Source: Geobacteraceae bacterium
Lineage (GTDB): Bacteria > Desulfobacterota > Desulfuromonadia > Geobacterales > Geobacteraceae
DNA length: 64,000 bases
Direction of reading: 5' to 3'
Assembly (NCBI GenBank): GCA_023701365.1
Contig: JAMPXD010000002.1
Span: 1-64,000 of the forward strand
In this document: piece by piece, positions 25,079 through 33,552 of the stretch
Position numbering within the stretch: the stretch's first letter is position 1
How the letters are laid out: each line of letters opens with the position of its first letter
Position numbers and translations under genes: made by a program
The notes under the pieces: model-generated
What the model saw: only the letters and a program-made list of their open reading frames with translations
Databases searched by the model: none
Told to the model about the DNA's origin: nothing

Positions 25079-26347
25079 CTACGACTGCGCCAATACTTTC
25101 TTCAATGTTTCGGCAAGCGCAGCGCCGTCGCGGAAACCGTCCATTTTCCCGGCCACGCTACCGTCGGCATTGAGGAGCAGCACCAGGGGGAAGCCCGACT
25201 GGCCATAGCGGGCCTTGTATTCCTTCTGCCTGTCCGAATTGACCTTCACCCATACGAACCGGTCACGCAGGTTCTTGACCCTGGGATCTTCCAGGCTTTC
25301 GCTGAAGAGCTTCCGGCACCAGTTGCACCAGTCGGCGTAGAGGACCAGCACCGCCGGCCTGTTCTCCCTGCGGGCAGCGGCAAGCCCCGCATCATGGTCC
25401 TCCTGCCAGGGCAGGGTCACCATCCTCAGCCTCGATCCCTTGGTGAGCGAGACGACTTCCAGGTCGAGGAGAAGGTCCCTTCCCGCCAGCGGGTGGTTGA
25501 AATCGACCGTGAAGGTGTCGTTGTCCACGACGGCAACCCGCCCCTCCCGGGACTCGACCTCGAACCGGGCGCCGCTGCGCGGCGAGAGGGTGAGGTTCAC
25601 CTTCTCCCCATCGACCCCGACGGTGACGGAGCCGAAGCTCTCCTCGAAGCGCTCGCCGTCCCTGGCGACCATCTCCAGCTTCACGTCGCGCTCGCCGACC
25701 TCGGCGACCCGCCCGGCCACGTAGGGGGAGAGCCGCACCTCTTTCCCCGGCGAGGGGAATCCCTCGAAATGTTGCACGTACTCTGCGGCGCTGAGGCGGA
25801 TGGTGCGGGGCATGGATTTGATCCGCGGAAAGGTGACCCTCTTTGCCGGGTCGATGGGACCGTACCCCTTGTCGGCGGAGATCTTCACCCGCTTCTTCCC
25901 GCCCGCGGCCATCCCGGCCAGCGCGTCCCCGATCCCCGGCGGCTCCGATGGCGCGCCGGCCACGACTTCGACCGGGGCGAACCCCTGCTGCTCCCGGTAA
26001 GCCTCGCTCTTTTTGCGGCCCTTGTCACTGGCGGCCTCCGCGAAGGTCGTCCCGACGAGAGAGCCGTCCTCCAAGGTGAGGACGTAGTTGACCTGCACCA
26101 GGTCTCCCGGCTGCACCCGCGCCGGGTCCTCGTCGAGATCGATGCTCACAGCCTTGCCGCCGTTCTCACCGGCCTCCCTGACGGCATCCTCGAGGCGCTT
26201 CCGGACCTCGGCAAGGCCCGGCTTATCGGAAGCTCCCGCAGGGGGCTGGCAACAGGGCTTTCCGTCCTCCGCACGGGAGTGCGGCGCGGCGGAAAGAAGA
26301 AGAGCGGCGACGAGCAGTGACAAGATGAATGGTTTTTTCGAAAGCAT
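25079..26347 (-). CDS. Periplasmic FKBP-type prolyl isomerase fused to a thioredoxin domain
   Basis: A 422-residue protein. The signal peptide ends near APHSRAEDG, followed by CC. Residues about 80-180 are FKBP-like (VQPGDLVQVNYVLTLEDGSLVGTT, DALAGMAAGGKKRVKI). Residues about 200-300 resemble the SlyD flap and end with the hallmark DFNHPLAGRDLLLDLEVV. Residues about 312-422 form a thioredoxin fold with YADWCNWCRK (CxxC) and cis-Pro in SGFPLVLLLN. One chain thus offers proline isomerisation and disulfide chemistry. It lies 30 bases before tpsB, so a role in keeping the adhesin or motor parts foldable in the periplasm is a reasonable inference. Confidence 0.85.
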   Translation of the reverse strand: MLSKKPFILSLLVAALLLSAAPHSRAEDGKPCCQPPAGASDKPGLAEVRKRLEDAVREAGENGGKAVSIDLDEDPARVQPGDLVQVNYVLTLEDGSLVGTTFAEAASDKGRKKSEAYREQQGFAPVEVVAGAPSEPPGIGDALAGMAAGGKKRVKISADKGYGPIDPAKRVTFPRIKSMPRTIRLSAAEYVQHFEGFPSPGKEVRLSPYVAGRVAEVGERDVKLEMVARDGERFEESFGSVTVGVDGEKVNLTLSPRSGARFEVESREGRVAVVDNDTFTVDFNHPLAGRDLLLDLEVVSLTKGSRLRMVTLPWQEDHDAGLAAARRENRPAVLVLYADWCNWCRKLFSESLEDPRVKNLRDRFVWVKVNSDRQKEYKARYGQSGFPLVLLLNADGSVAGKMDGFRDGAALAETLKKVLAQS

Positions 26348-26407
26348 GGTATTCCTTTCCTGCTTTGTAACTGATCAGGTTGATGTGCTGCTGAAGACGT
26401 CCAGCCA

Positions 26408-26494
26408 CATAACCCCTCCCAGCCTCCCCTTAACTTAAGGGGAGGAGGATTACATTCCCCCTCTTAAGCTAAGAGGGGGTGAGGGGGAGTTATG
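26408..26494. repeat. Composite palindromic repeat between the two FKBP genes
   Basis: Two strong hairpins lie side by side: cctccccttaa/ttaaggggagg (26423-26445, 11-bp stem, 1-base loop) and ccccctctta/taagaggggg (26457-26479, 10-bp stem, loop agc). Outer arms (cataacccctccc and gagggggagttatg) pair around both. The right arm covers the stop codon of the upstream FKBP gene. It may act as a transcript stabiliser or partial terminator inside the cluster. Confidence 0.8.
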
Positions 26495-27338
26495 GCCTGG
26501 TCGGTTCTGAATGGTCACCCTGCTTTAAGGGTTCGACAGCCTCCACCTCCACCTCGCAGGAAAGCGTCTCACCGCCGAACCGGTAGCCATAATCGATGGT
26601 GAAGTCACGCTCGCTCACCTCGCTGATCCGCCCGACAAGGGGGCCGGACCTGACCAGCAGCCCCACTTGGGCATCTATCTCTATCTCGTAGCGGTCCCCG
26701 GCGTCCCGCACCTTCCCCGGGCCGAATGGGGTCTGGATCTCCCCCCCCTCGGGAAGGGGGAAGCTGATGACCGCCTCCTGTTCGCTCACCGCCGTCACTT
26801 GGCCGGGGAAGGCGGGGTCTATGACAAAGCGCCGTCCGACCTCCGGCTCCCGGCCGGTCTTGGCGGCGTATTCCTCCCGGGAAAGCCTCATCTCCTTCGG
26901 TCTTTTCCTGACCCTGGCCATCCGGAGAAACCTCTCGTTCCCGGCAAGCCCGGCGACCGCTTCACCCTTGAGCTCCACCCTTTTCTTCTCCCCGACCGAC
27001 ATCCCCGGCAGCGCCGGGGCCAGGCCGGCCGCGATATCGTCTTCAAAACCGGGTCCTCCCGGGTTTGCGGCCGGCGCGACCCCCGCCTCCAGGGAAAGCG
27101 GGACGGCTCCCTTGCGCGCCATGAACAGCGCCGACTTCGGCACGGACGGGTCGGCGGCGGCGTCTTTCCCCGTGGTCGCCGCCAGCTCGCCGTTCGGAAG
27201 ACGGCAACTGTACCCGACCCGGACCCGGTCGCCGACGCCGACGCCGACGGTCCGGCGTTCGGCAGTCGCCGCGCAACCGGTGGCCACCGTCACGAGAAGA
27301 ATCGCCATGCATTTATATATGTGTGTCGAATGTCCCAT
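26490..27338 (-). CDS. FKBP-like lipoprotein, first gene of the secretion cluster
   Basis: A 282-residue protein from ATG 27338, chosen because ggaggagaataggg lies directly upstream; the open frame extends 24 codons further without support. A lipoprotein signal is present (ILLVTVATGC). Residues about 40-140 match the first FKBP part of the neighbouring fusion (VGVGDRVRVGYSCRLPNGELAATT, PALPGMSVGEKKRV). Residues about 165-275 match its SlyD-like part, but the NHPLAG motif is degraded to YRFGGETL, so isomerase activity is doubtful. It is likely a membrane-anchored chaperone paralogue. It heads the minus-strand cluster, with no gene upstream on that strand for over 3 kb. Confidence 0.75.
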   Translation of the reverse strand: MGHSTHIYKCMAILLVTVATGCAATAERRTVGVGVGDRVRVGYSCRLPNGELAATTGKDAAADPSVPKSALFMARKGAVPLSLEAGVAPAANPGGPGFEDDIAAGLAPALPGMSVGEKKRVELKGEAVAGLAGNERFLRMARVRKRPKEMRLSREEYAAKTGREPEVGRRFVIDPAFPGQVTAVSEQEAVISFPLPEGGEIQTPFGPGKVRDAGDRYEIEIDAQVGLLVRSGPLVGRISEVSERDFTIDYGYRFGGETLSCEVEVEAVEPLKQGDHSEPTRP

Positions 27339-27667
27339 CCCTATTCTCCTCCCTCCGGTTCCCATCGGCGTGGCATAACCTAACAGGTATTTGTTACATC
27401 TGCTTGTCATGCAGGATGCAATTTCAAAAAATATTTATTCATCAAACTTTTTACTGGTTGTAATGGAGATGAAACAATCGCCTGATACAGTCGCACCCGG
27501 TTCATGGCGAGGGAGTTTACCTGGCGGGCCGAAATTTAACCAAATATTCAGAGAACCTTAACACGGAAGTAGCAATAGGGTGCTAGCATCCCCAACCGTA
27601 GTTTGCAGGAGAGCGAAGTCCCGGCACGGCAATCCGGTCAAACCGGCCGGGACTCACCGGAAGCGAC
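27339..27667. other. Divergent intergenic region
   Basis: About 330 bases separate the minus-strand cluster from the plus-strand small gene. An AT-rich block (27420-27475) probably holds promoters for one or both sides, but no convincing -35/-10 pair could be fixed. A hairpin gtcccgg/ccgggac (27618-27624 with 27647-27653), with an inner ccggt-caa-accgg stem, lies just before the small gene. Confidence 0.4.
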
Positions 27668-27886
27668 ATGAACGGAGCCATGGAAAACAAGAACGATAAA
27701 CAACAGATCGGCAAGCCGGTGAAGCTGAGCAGGACGGAGAAGCACGACCGGCTGTTCGAGATGATCCATGCCCTGGCCGGCAAGGAGTTCACCGGTTACC
27801 TCAAGGTCAACTTCAGCCAGGGGGGGATCGCCAGGATAGAGAAGTTCGAGGAAATCGCGCTCGGCCGCGAGGCGCTGAAAGAATAA
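27668..27886 (+). CDS. Small DUF2292/YezD-like protein
   Basis: A 72-residue cytosolic protein. The segment GYLKVNFSQGGIARIEKFEEI resembles the core of DUF2292/YezD proteins (GSITIVVQDGKVVQIEKTEK form), a family of unknown role often near sulfur-assimilation genes. ATG 27668 has ggaag ahead; an internal ATG at 27680 is possible. It is monocistronic and followed by a strong terminator. Confidence 0.6.
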   Translation: MNGAMENKNDKQQIGKPVKLSRTEKHDRLFEMIHALAGKEFTGYLKVNFSQGGIARIEKFEEIALGREALKE

Positions 27887-28003
27887 GGGGAGTGCGGCAG
27901 ACGAAGGGGCGAAAGCGCTGATTCTCCTTCCGCCTTTCGCTCTTGCGCGCTTCCGAGCTAATTGAATACCGGGTACTTTGCTGACCTGTTCCGCAGGAAA
28001 CAG

Positions 28004-28047
28004 AAAGCCCAAATCAAGAGAAGCTTCTGCTTGATTTGGGCTTTTTT
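28004..28047 (+). terminator. Strong Rho-independent terminator
   Basis: A perfect 15-bp stem (28004-28018 with 28030-28044), an 11-base loop agaagcttctg that can itself pair, and a run of six T at 28042-28047. Confidence 0.9.
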
Positions 28048-28178
28048 GTTTTCAAAAGCCCGGCAGAACAGGGAAAGGGGGTGGACAAGGAGACAGATTC
28101 GTACAGTGGCAGCATGAATGGATTATCACCGGGAAGCATGAACAGCAGCATATCAACCAACCAACACAGGAGAAAGAA

Positions 28179-28904
28179 ATGAAAAAGAAGCTGATTGCCC
28201 TTCTCGCCGGCGCGCTGTTGACCGTCGCCATGGCCGGCAACGCCCTCGCCTACTTCGAGCAGGGCCACATCATCCGGGTCGTCTACAACCAGTCGACCAT
28301 GACCGAGGTCGCCACCGACCTCGGCGCGGCCTCCACCGTCCTCGCCGGCGGCACCTTCGGCGGCGGCGCCGACTCCTTCCTCAACTACGGTAGTCTCGGC
28401 AGCGCGGCGGTCGGCGACCTGAAGGTCACCTACTTCGGCGTCACCATCGGCTCCAAGGACCTCTGGCTCTCCAGCAATGCCGCGACCCAGAGCGTGTTCA
28501 CAACTTCCTGGAGTGCAAGCAGTGGAACAATCGGCAGCGTCCTGAGCAGATACGCTGGCCTCGGCGGTTCCAGCAACACCCTCGGCATGAGCGATGCCAA
28601 CTCCTACTGGGTTAAGGAAGACGCGAACGGCACCAAGGTCGGCAAGTTCAACACGTTCTACTCAGCCGCCAACGGCGAAATCGCCCTGGGGGCACTGGAT
28701 ACTGTCGGTTACACCACCCAGAACCTCTTCTTCTGGGACAATCCGAGCACGACCGGCCAGGGCGCCGGGGTCAAGACCGTAACCCTCAAGACCCTGGCCG
28801 ACGGCAGCACCCAAGTGGTAGCGACCCCGATTCCCCCCGCCTTCATGCTGATGGGCTCCGGCCTCCTCGGCCTGGTGGGGATCAGAAGGAAGTTCAACAA
28901 GTAA
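28179..28904 (+). CDS. PEP-CTERM-like secreted protein
   Basis: A 241-residue protein with a ribosome site (aggagaaag) before ATG 28179. The signal peptide ends at GNALA. The body is rich in Gly, Ser and Thr, with no enzyme motif. The C-terminus has the tripartite exosortase sorting form: a proline motif (PIPPAF), a hydrophobic helix (MLMGSGLLGLVGI) and a basic end (RRKFNK). Such tails are cut by an exosortase and the protein goes to the cell surface or exopolysaccharide. No exosortase gene is in the window. Confidence 0.8.
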   Translation: MKKKLIALLAGALLTVAMAGNALAYFEQGHIIRVVYNQSTMTEVATDLGAASTVLAGGTFGGGADSFLNYGSLGSAAVGDLKVTYFGVTIGSKDLWLSSNAATQSVFTTSWSASSGTIGSVLSRYAGLGGSSNTLGMSDANSYWVKEDANGTKVGKFNTFYSAANGEIALGALDTVGYTTQNLFFWDNPSTTGQGAGVKTVTLKTLADGSTQVVATPIPPAFMLMGSGLLGLVGIRRKFNK

Positions 28905-28983
28905 CATCTTGAGGGATTTGTTCGCACATCCCCCGGCTGCGCCGGGGGAAACCATCAACCCTAATATCAAAGGAGACTGTATC

Positions 28984-30285
28984 ATGAAGAAGAGCATCAA
29001 GACCCTGGCCGCCACCGCCGCCGTCCTCGCCATGGCCGGCGCGGCCCACGCCGCCAACGTTGACATCAACATCTACGGCGCCTCCGCCCAGTACCTCTTC
29101 TGGAACGACGCCGCCGACAACTTCCTGATCGCCAAGGGGTGCACCGGCGTTACCCAGGCCGCGGACAGCAGCGGCAAGCACGGCGTCACTTCCGGCAACA
29201 GCTGCACCGCCTTCGGCGGCAACAACGTGACCATCCGCTACTCCGGCAAGGCCTCCTACGAGTCGGTCCGCTCCCTCACGGCGTCCTCCAACCCCGACGG
29301 CTGCGCCAACGGCTACCTGCGGAAGATGGCCAACTCGGTCGCCGACCCCAACAACCTCACCTGCCAGACCGTAACCCTCGGCGCCTCCGACGTGGCGGGC
29401 GAAGCGTTCGTCCAGGAGAGCCACGGCCAGAAGTTCGGCCCCCGCGCCGGCGGCGACTGGAACGTCACCCTGACCGGCGAGGACGCCAGCAGCCTCACCC
29501 ACACCAACCCCCTCGTGGTGCCGTTCGGCTTCTTCGTGAACAACGCGGTCACCGCCAAGAAGTGCACCACCGCAGCCGGCATGCTGGCCGGCGAATACTG
29601 CGCGGCTGACGCCGACTGCGGCGGCACGGCCGGCTCCTGCGGCGCCGCAAGCACCATCGACAACATCACTCGCCTCCAGGCGGTCAACATCTTCTCCGGC
29701 ACCGCCAGCGACTGGTCCGATTTCGGCGCCTACTTCACCGCCCAGCCAATCGTCGCCTGCATCCGCCACGCCGGCTCCGGCACCGCCGCCGCCTTTGACT
29801 GGTCGGTCATGCGCGGCAATGGCTGGGGCAACGCAGTCGCAACCTGGGAAGACGCGGGGAGAATCTGGTTCAACGAGTCGGCGGGCGACAGCATCAAGTG
29901 CGTCAACGGCAACAGCACCACCGCCACGACCGGCTCCCTCATCGGCGCCATCGGCTACGCCGACGCCGATCAGGCGACCGGCGTAGCCGGCACCAGCCAG
30001 AACGTCAAGGCCGTCAAGTACAACGGCGCCTTCGGCACCCGCTTCAACATCCGCAACGGCCTCTATGATTTCTGGACCACCCAGTGGATCTACGAAGACC
30101 CGGCCCGCACTACCGCGGCCCAGCGCCCGGTAGTCGACGCCCTCACCGCCTACGCCGCCATCCCGGGCAACGTCCCCTCCACCAAGGCCAAGTACTGGGC
30201 CACCGCCGATGAGATGAAGTTTTTCAAGGGCGGCGAAGCCGAGTACCCCTTCTTCAGCGGCGCCATCGACCCCCAGACCCCCTAG
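28984..30285 (+). CDS. PstS-like periplasmic substrate-binding protein
   Basis: A 433-residue protein. ATG 28984 has aaaggagac upstream and starts a signal peptide (AAVLAMAGAAHA); the open frame upstream is unsupported. The fold resembles phosphate-type binding proteins: an early NIYGASAQYLFW strand, and IRHAGSGTAAAFDW matching the RSDGSGTT loop of PstS that binds the oxyanion. A cysteine-rich insert (KKCTTAAGMLAGEYCAADAD) near residue 200 is unusual. It lies 79 bases after the CTERM gene, with no ABC transporter permease or ATPase nearby, so it may be a surface or periplasmic ligand binder rather than a transporter part. Confidence 0.7.
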   Translation: MKKSIKTLAATAAVLAMAGAAHAANVDINIYGASAQYLFWNDAADNFLIAKGCTGVTQAADSSGKHGVTSGNSCTAFGGNNVTIRYSGKASYESVRSLTASSNPDGCANGYLRKMANSVADPNNLTCQTVTLGASDVAGEAFVQESHGQKFGPRAGGDWNVTLTGEDASSLTHTNPLVVPFGFFVNNAVTAKKCTTAAGMLAGEYCAADADCGGTAGSCGAASTIDNITRLQAVNIFSGTASDWSDFGAYFTAQPIVACIRHAGSGTAAAFDWSVMRGNGWGNAVATWEDAGRIWFNESAGDSIKCVNGNSTTATTGSLIGAIGYADADQATGVAGTSQNVKAVKYNGAFGTRFNIRNGLYDFWTTQWIYEDPARTTAAQRPVVDALTAYAAIPGNVPSTKAKYWATADEMKFFKGGEAEYPFFSGAIDPQTP

Positions 30286-30313
30286 TCTGGTCTTAAATTC
30301 GCTGCAATCAGGT

Positions 30314-30342
30314 GAGGGGCCTTTTCCAAGGCCCCTCTTTTT
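30314..30342 (+). terminator. Rho-independent terminator
   Basis: A 10-bp perfect stem gaggggcctt/aaggcccctc with loop ttcc, followed by five T, 28 bases after the PstS-like gene. Confidence 0.9.
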
Positions 30343-30367
30343 CCTTTCATGGAGCATGGAGACAATC

Positions 30368-30979
30368 ATGAAAATGATTTCCGGAATGATCGCGGCTCTC
30401 CTTCTTCTCGGGACAGGAAATCATGCCCGGGCGGCCCTGGCCGAGCCACCGGCGCAAACCCTCTTGAGCGGGACCTTATCTGTGGCCGAGCGAAAGGAGG
30501 ATCGGGCGGCTGTCTTCGGGCAGAACGGCACTGGCCGGATTTCATCCGGGAGCAGCCAGTCGCCCAAGGAGGCACTGCATCTCCAGGGACTGAGCAGTCC
30601 CGCTGCTTCCCCCCTCTCCTCCCCGGCCGCGCCAGGCGGCCTAACCGTGGCGGCGGGCCAGGGGACCGCACTCCCCGCCGGCCAGAACACCAGCAAAGAG
30701 CAGGTGCCTGCCGAGTCCGCAGGCCTCATCCTCTCCTCTGCCGGCGCATTCACCCTGGCTTCCCAGGCGGAATCCGGCAAGCAGCAGAGGGGCTTCTATC
30801 TGGACAGTCCCGACGCACCCGGGGCGGGGGTTCGATTCAGCTCTCTCGCCCCGGCCAGCATCATCAACGTCACCACCACTCAGCCCCAGGCCGTGCCGCT
30901 TCCAGCCACGCTGCTCCTATTCGGGTCCGGGCTCGCGGGGCTCGTTGCATTGAAAAAGAGGGGCATGTTTTCCCGGTGA
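30368..30979 (+). CDS. VPLPA-CTERM surface protein
   Basis: A 203-residue protein. ATG 30368 is preferred to ATG 30356 because ggag lies six bases before it. The signal peptide ends near GNHARA. The middle is low-complexity Ser/Ala/Pro/Gln sequence without a known domain. The C-terminus is a textbook exosortase signal: VPLPA, the helix TLLLFGSGLAGLVAL and basic KKR. It follows a terminator, so it likely has its own promoter or relies on read-through. Confidence 0.8.
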   Translation: MKMISGMIAALLLLGTGNHARAALAEPPAQTLLSGTLSVAERKEDRAAVFGQNGTGRISSGSSQSPKEALHLQGLSSPAASPLSSPAAPGGLTVAAGQGTALPAGQNTSKEQVPAESAGLILSSAGAFTLASQAESGKQQRGFYLDSPDAPGAGVRFSSLAPASIINVTTTQPQAVPLPATLLLFGSGLAGLVALKKRGMFSR

Positions 30980-31100
30980 TGCCGCCGTCACCCCGTCGCA
31001 CCCCGAAGAACACGTTACGGGTAATTATAGAAGCACGGAAACGTTACGATGCCACCGGCACCCCTGAGTAAAAGGTCGATCCAGTATCTACGCTGAAAAA

Positions 31101-31134
31101 GAAGGCCCCGCATCTGATGATACGGGGCTTTTCA
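31101..31134 (+). terminator. Terminator-like hairpin
   Basis: aaggccccg (31102-31110) pairs with cggggcttt (31123-31131, one G-U), followed by a short T-run. It lies about 120 bases after the VPLPA-CTERM gene. Confidence 0.65.
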
Positions 31135-31528
31135 TTTCGACGTCCCTTGATTCGCTCATTTTGTTGAAGTACGGAAAATTCGGTACTCCAGCCGGTGGGA
31201 CTCTCCTTGGAGACTTATGGCATTTAATGGCGTCTTTAACCGTCAAATATGCTTCATCGGTAAAAGGTGGCTGCTGGTATCGGTGGTGGTACTGGTGGTA
31301 GTCGGCAGGAAAGGTATATCCTGGAAGGCCTCCTCGCAAGGGAGGCTTCTTTTTGCCGAGTAACAGCCGCCAGCAACCTGAGACGTTGCCAAAATCTGGG
31401 CCACTCCTCTTCCCTCGCTCATACCTGTTCACCCTACGTCTCATCGAAACTCCATGGGGGGGAATCACTTCCCGGTGGCAATTGCGCCATGCCTGTCAAA
31501 CAACTGGTAAAACCTCTAGATATCTGGT
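31135..31528. other. Gene-free stretch before the defence-like island
   Basis: No convincing gene on either strand. It contains a gtggt/tggta-rich run (31268-31300) and a second terminator-like hairpin at 31326-31354 (ggcctcc/ggaggct with loop tcgcaag and a T-run). Open frames here have no ribosome site and atypical composition. Confidence 0.5.
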
Positions 31529-33130
31529 ATGTTTCAACAATTTCTAACTAAAGAGAGTCCCATAAGAGACAGAGTACCGCACGTGGAGAAACTGAGGATA
31601 TTTGTCAGCTCGGTTCAGAAAGAGCTCGAAAACGAACGCATCGCCATTACCGAGCTGGTTTCGTCCGATCCCTTTCTCGGTCGGCATGTGGAGGCAATTC
31701 TGTTCGAGGAGCTTCCGGCGTCGGCCATTTCTGCGGAGGCAGCCTATCTCAGCGCCCTGCATTCCTGTCACATATACATCGGGATTCTCGGCTTCGAATA
31801 CGGCCGTAAGGGTCCTGATGGCCTTTCCGCGACCCACCGGGAGTATACTGAGGCCAAGCGGCTGGGAATACCCACCTTCTTCTTCGTCAAAGGCGACAAT
31901 ACGCAGGATGGGCGCCGTGATGAGGAGATGAAGGCCCTTTTCGCCGAAATCCGCGATGAACAGCACGGCTATGTCTATAAGCGCTTCACCCACTACCAGA
32001 GCCTGAAATCATCCGTCCGGGCCGTGTTGCTCGCTGAACTCGAAAAACAGGGCATGCGCCCAACCTCCGAGGAGACGGCAATTGCCGAGCAAACCATTGC
32101 CCAAGCCTCCGATTTCGACTCCCGCCTCATGGAGCGCGCCGATATAGCCGAGCTGGACAAGGACCTGTGTCGCCGCTTTGTCGCGGCATGCACCGGCACC
32201 CCGGAGAAAGAGTTGGAGGAAGACAGCATTCGGAATACGCTGATGAACCGCGGGTTGATCTGGCAGAATGAAGACTCCAGGGCCATCCACCCGACGGCCG
32301 CCGGCCTGCTTCTGTTGGGGAGAAGTCCCGAGACCTTCTTCCCGCAGGTCCGCATTGCCGCCAACGCTTTCGGAGGAAAAGAACGGGGCGAACCGATTGA
32401 CCGCGAGGAAATCCGTGACGCCCTGCCCATCGCGATCGAGCGTACCTTTCAGTTCCTCAAGCGCAACATGCGGCACACCACGCGCATCGAGGGCTTCTCC
32501 AAGGTGGAAATTCATGAGTACCCCTATGAAGCCTTGCGGGAAGCCGTCGTCAATGCCGTTGCCCATCGTGACTACGATCTTGCCGGTTCAAGCATACGGG
32601 TGGAAAAGTATGCCGACCGCATCGAGATTGTCAGCCCCGGCCTCCCGCCTGAACCAATAACCCTGCAGAAGATCGAGCGGCTCGACTACATCGCCTGTTC
32701 CCGCAATCCGAATCTTGCCCGGGGGCTTTCATTTTTCGAGCGCATTGAAGAGCAGGGGGACGGCTTGCGCCGGATCGTGCGCGAGTCGGAAGGAATCGGC
32801 TTGTCACGTCCTCAGTTTCAGTTCCGAGACGGGCACTTCAAGGTCATCTTCTTTGCACCTGAGGATATGCTGAAGCTGAAGAGCCAGGGTGCCAGGCCGG
32901 TTTTCGAGGTGCCAATTGAGGTAGTGACCACATTGAATGAAACGCAAAAGACCATCCTCCGTGTATTGATCGAAAAGGGAGAGCTGACATCATCTGAGAT
33001 GTCTGAAATGTTGGGAGTGACCCCCCAGGCTATTCGGAAGTCTATGAATTACTTAAAAGTAAATGGCCTGGTCAGACAAATCGGCCAAGGCAAAAAGACG
33101 GTCTACGTGCTTGCCCAAAAAGACTCGTGA
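31529..33130 (+). CDS. DUF4062 / HATPase / winged-helix protein, defence-like
   Basis: A 533-residue protein. Residues about 20-135 are a DUF4062 domain (KLRIFVSSVQKELENER ... IYIGILGFEYGRKGPDGLSATHREY ... GIPTFFFVKGDN), a TIR-like Rossmann fold. Residues about 200-440 have the HATPase_c_4 arrangement often annotated as RecG-like (YPYEALREAVVNAVAHRDY, VEKYADRIEIVSPGLPP). The last 60 residues are a winged helix (LTSSEMSEMLGVTPQAIRKSMNYL). Such proteins sit in phage-defence and stress islands, but their mechanism is not established. Start ATG 31529 has a poor ribosome site; GTG 31583 is an alternative. It is followed by the nuclease-NTPase gene. Confidence 0.75.
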   Translation: MFQQFLTKESPIRDRVPHVEKLRIFVSSVQKELENERIAITELVSSDPFLGRHVEAILFEELPASAISAEAAYLSALHSCHIYIGILGFEYGRKGPDGLSATHREYTEAKRLGIPTFFFVKGDNTQDGRRDEEMKALFAEIRDEQHGYVYKRFTHYQSLKSSVRAVLLAELEKQGMRPTSEETAIAEQTIAQASDFDSRLMERADIAELDKDLCRRFVAACTGTPEKELEEDSIRNTLMNRGLIWQNEDSRAIHPTAAGLLLLGRSPETFFPQVRIAANAFGGKERGEPIDREEIRDALPIAIERTFQFLKRNMRHTTRIEGFSKVEIHEYPYEALREAVVNAVAHRDYDLAGSSIRVEKYADRIEIVSPGLPPEPITLQKIERLDYIACSRNPNLARGLSFFERIEEQGDGLRRIVRESEGIGLSRPQFQFRDGHFKVIFFAPEDMLKLKSQGARPVFEVPIEVVTTLNETQKTILRVLIEKGELTSSEMSEMLGVTPQAIRKSMNYLKVNGLVRQIGQGKKTVYVLAQKDS

Positions 33131-33131
33131 G

Positions 33132-33251
33132 TTTTTCCGCAACCGTTCCGCAACCAGATTCAGAGGAATCCGCAACTTGACGGGCACAGCTAAATAGCAG
33201 AAGCTTTCCGCAACCATTCCGCAACCGGATTCGGGAGAATCCGCAACCGGA
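33132..33251 (+). repeat. ccgcaacc-rich direct repeat
   Basis: Two units of about 48 bases (33132-33179 and 33204-33251) share tttccgcaacc, then ttccgcaacc, gattc and gaatccgcaac. The unit ccgcaac recurs again near 33352-33368. The remainder of the 33131-33552 spacer shows no gene. Confidence 0.7.
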
Positions 33252-33552
33252 TTAATCAACCGACGAAAAGAAGGTGAATCTGCTACTATCCGCTACCAAA
33301 TTTCGGGTGATCTGCTACCTCTCCGGGTGAAATTGGGCGGGGATGGGTTTCCGCAACTAAGCGCAACCGGATAGGAAGTATCCTAACCGGCTTTAAATTT
33401 GCCGGCATCGAAGGATCATACGGAAGAAACCGCATGTCAGTGATTCGAGTAATGAATCGTTCGCTCCGAGTGATTGACTGGAGGGAATTCCAAAGGATGG
33501 CGGCAAGTCAAACCCGACCCCGTGATTTCCCCCTCCGGAAAGGAACAGAATA

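Noticed and set aside
28894-30369. 491-residue minus-strand open frame opposite the PstS-like gene
   Set aside because: The product is an Ala/Gly/Val-rich shadow. The plus-strand gene has a signal peptide, ribosome site and family motifs.
31268-31300. Gtggt-rich run as a CRISPR or tandem repeat
   Set aside because: There are no regular repeat and spacer units, only a short low-complexity stretch.
31088-31468. 126-residue minus-strand open frame in the spacer before the defence island
   Set aside because: It runs through two terminator hairpins, lacks a ribosome site and has no family-like sequence.
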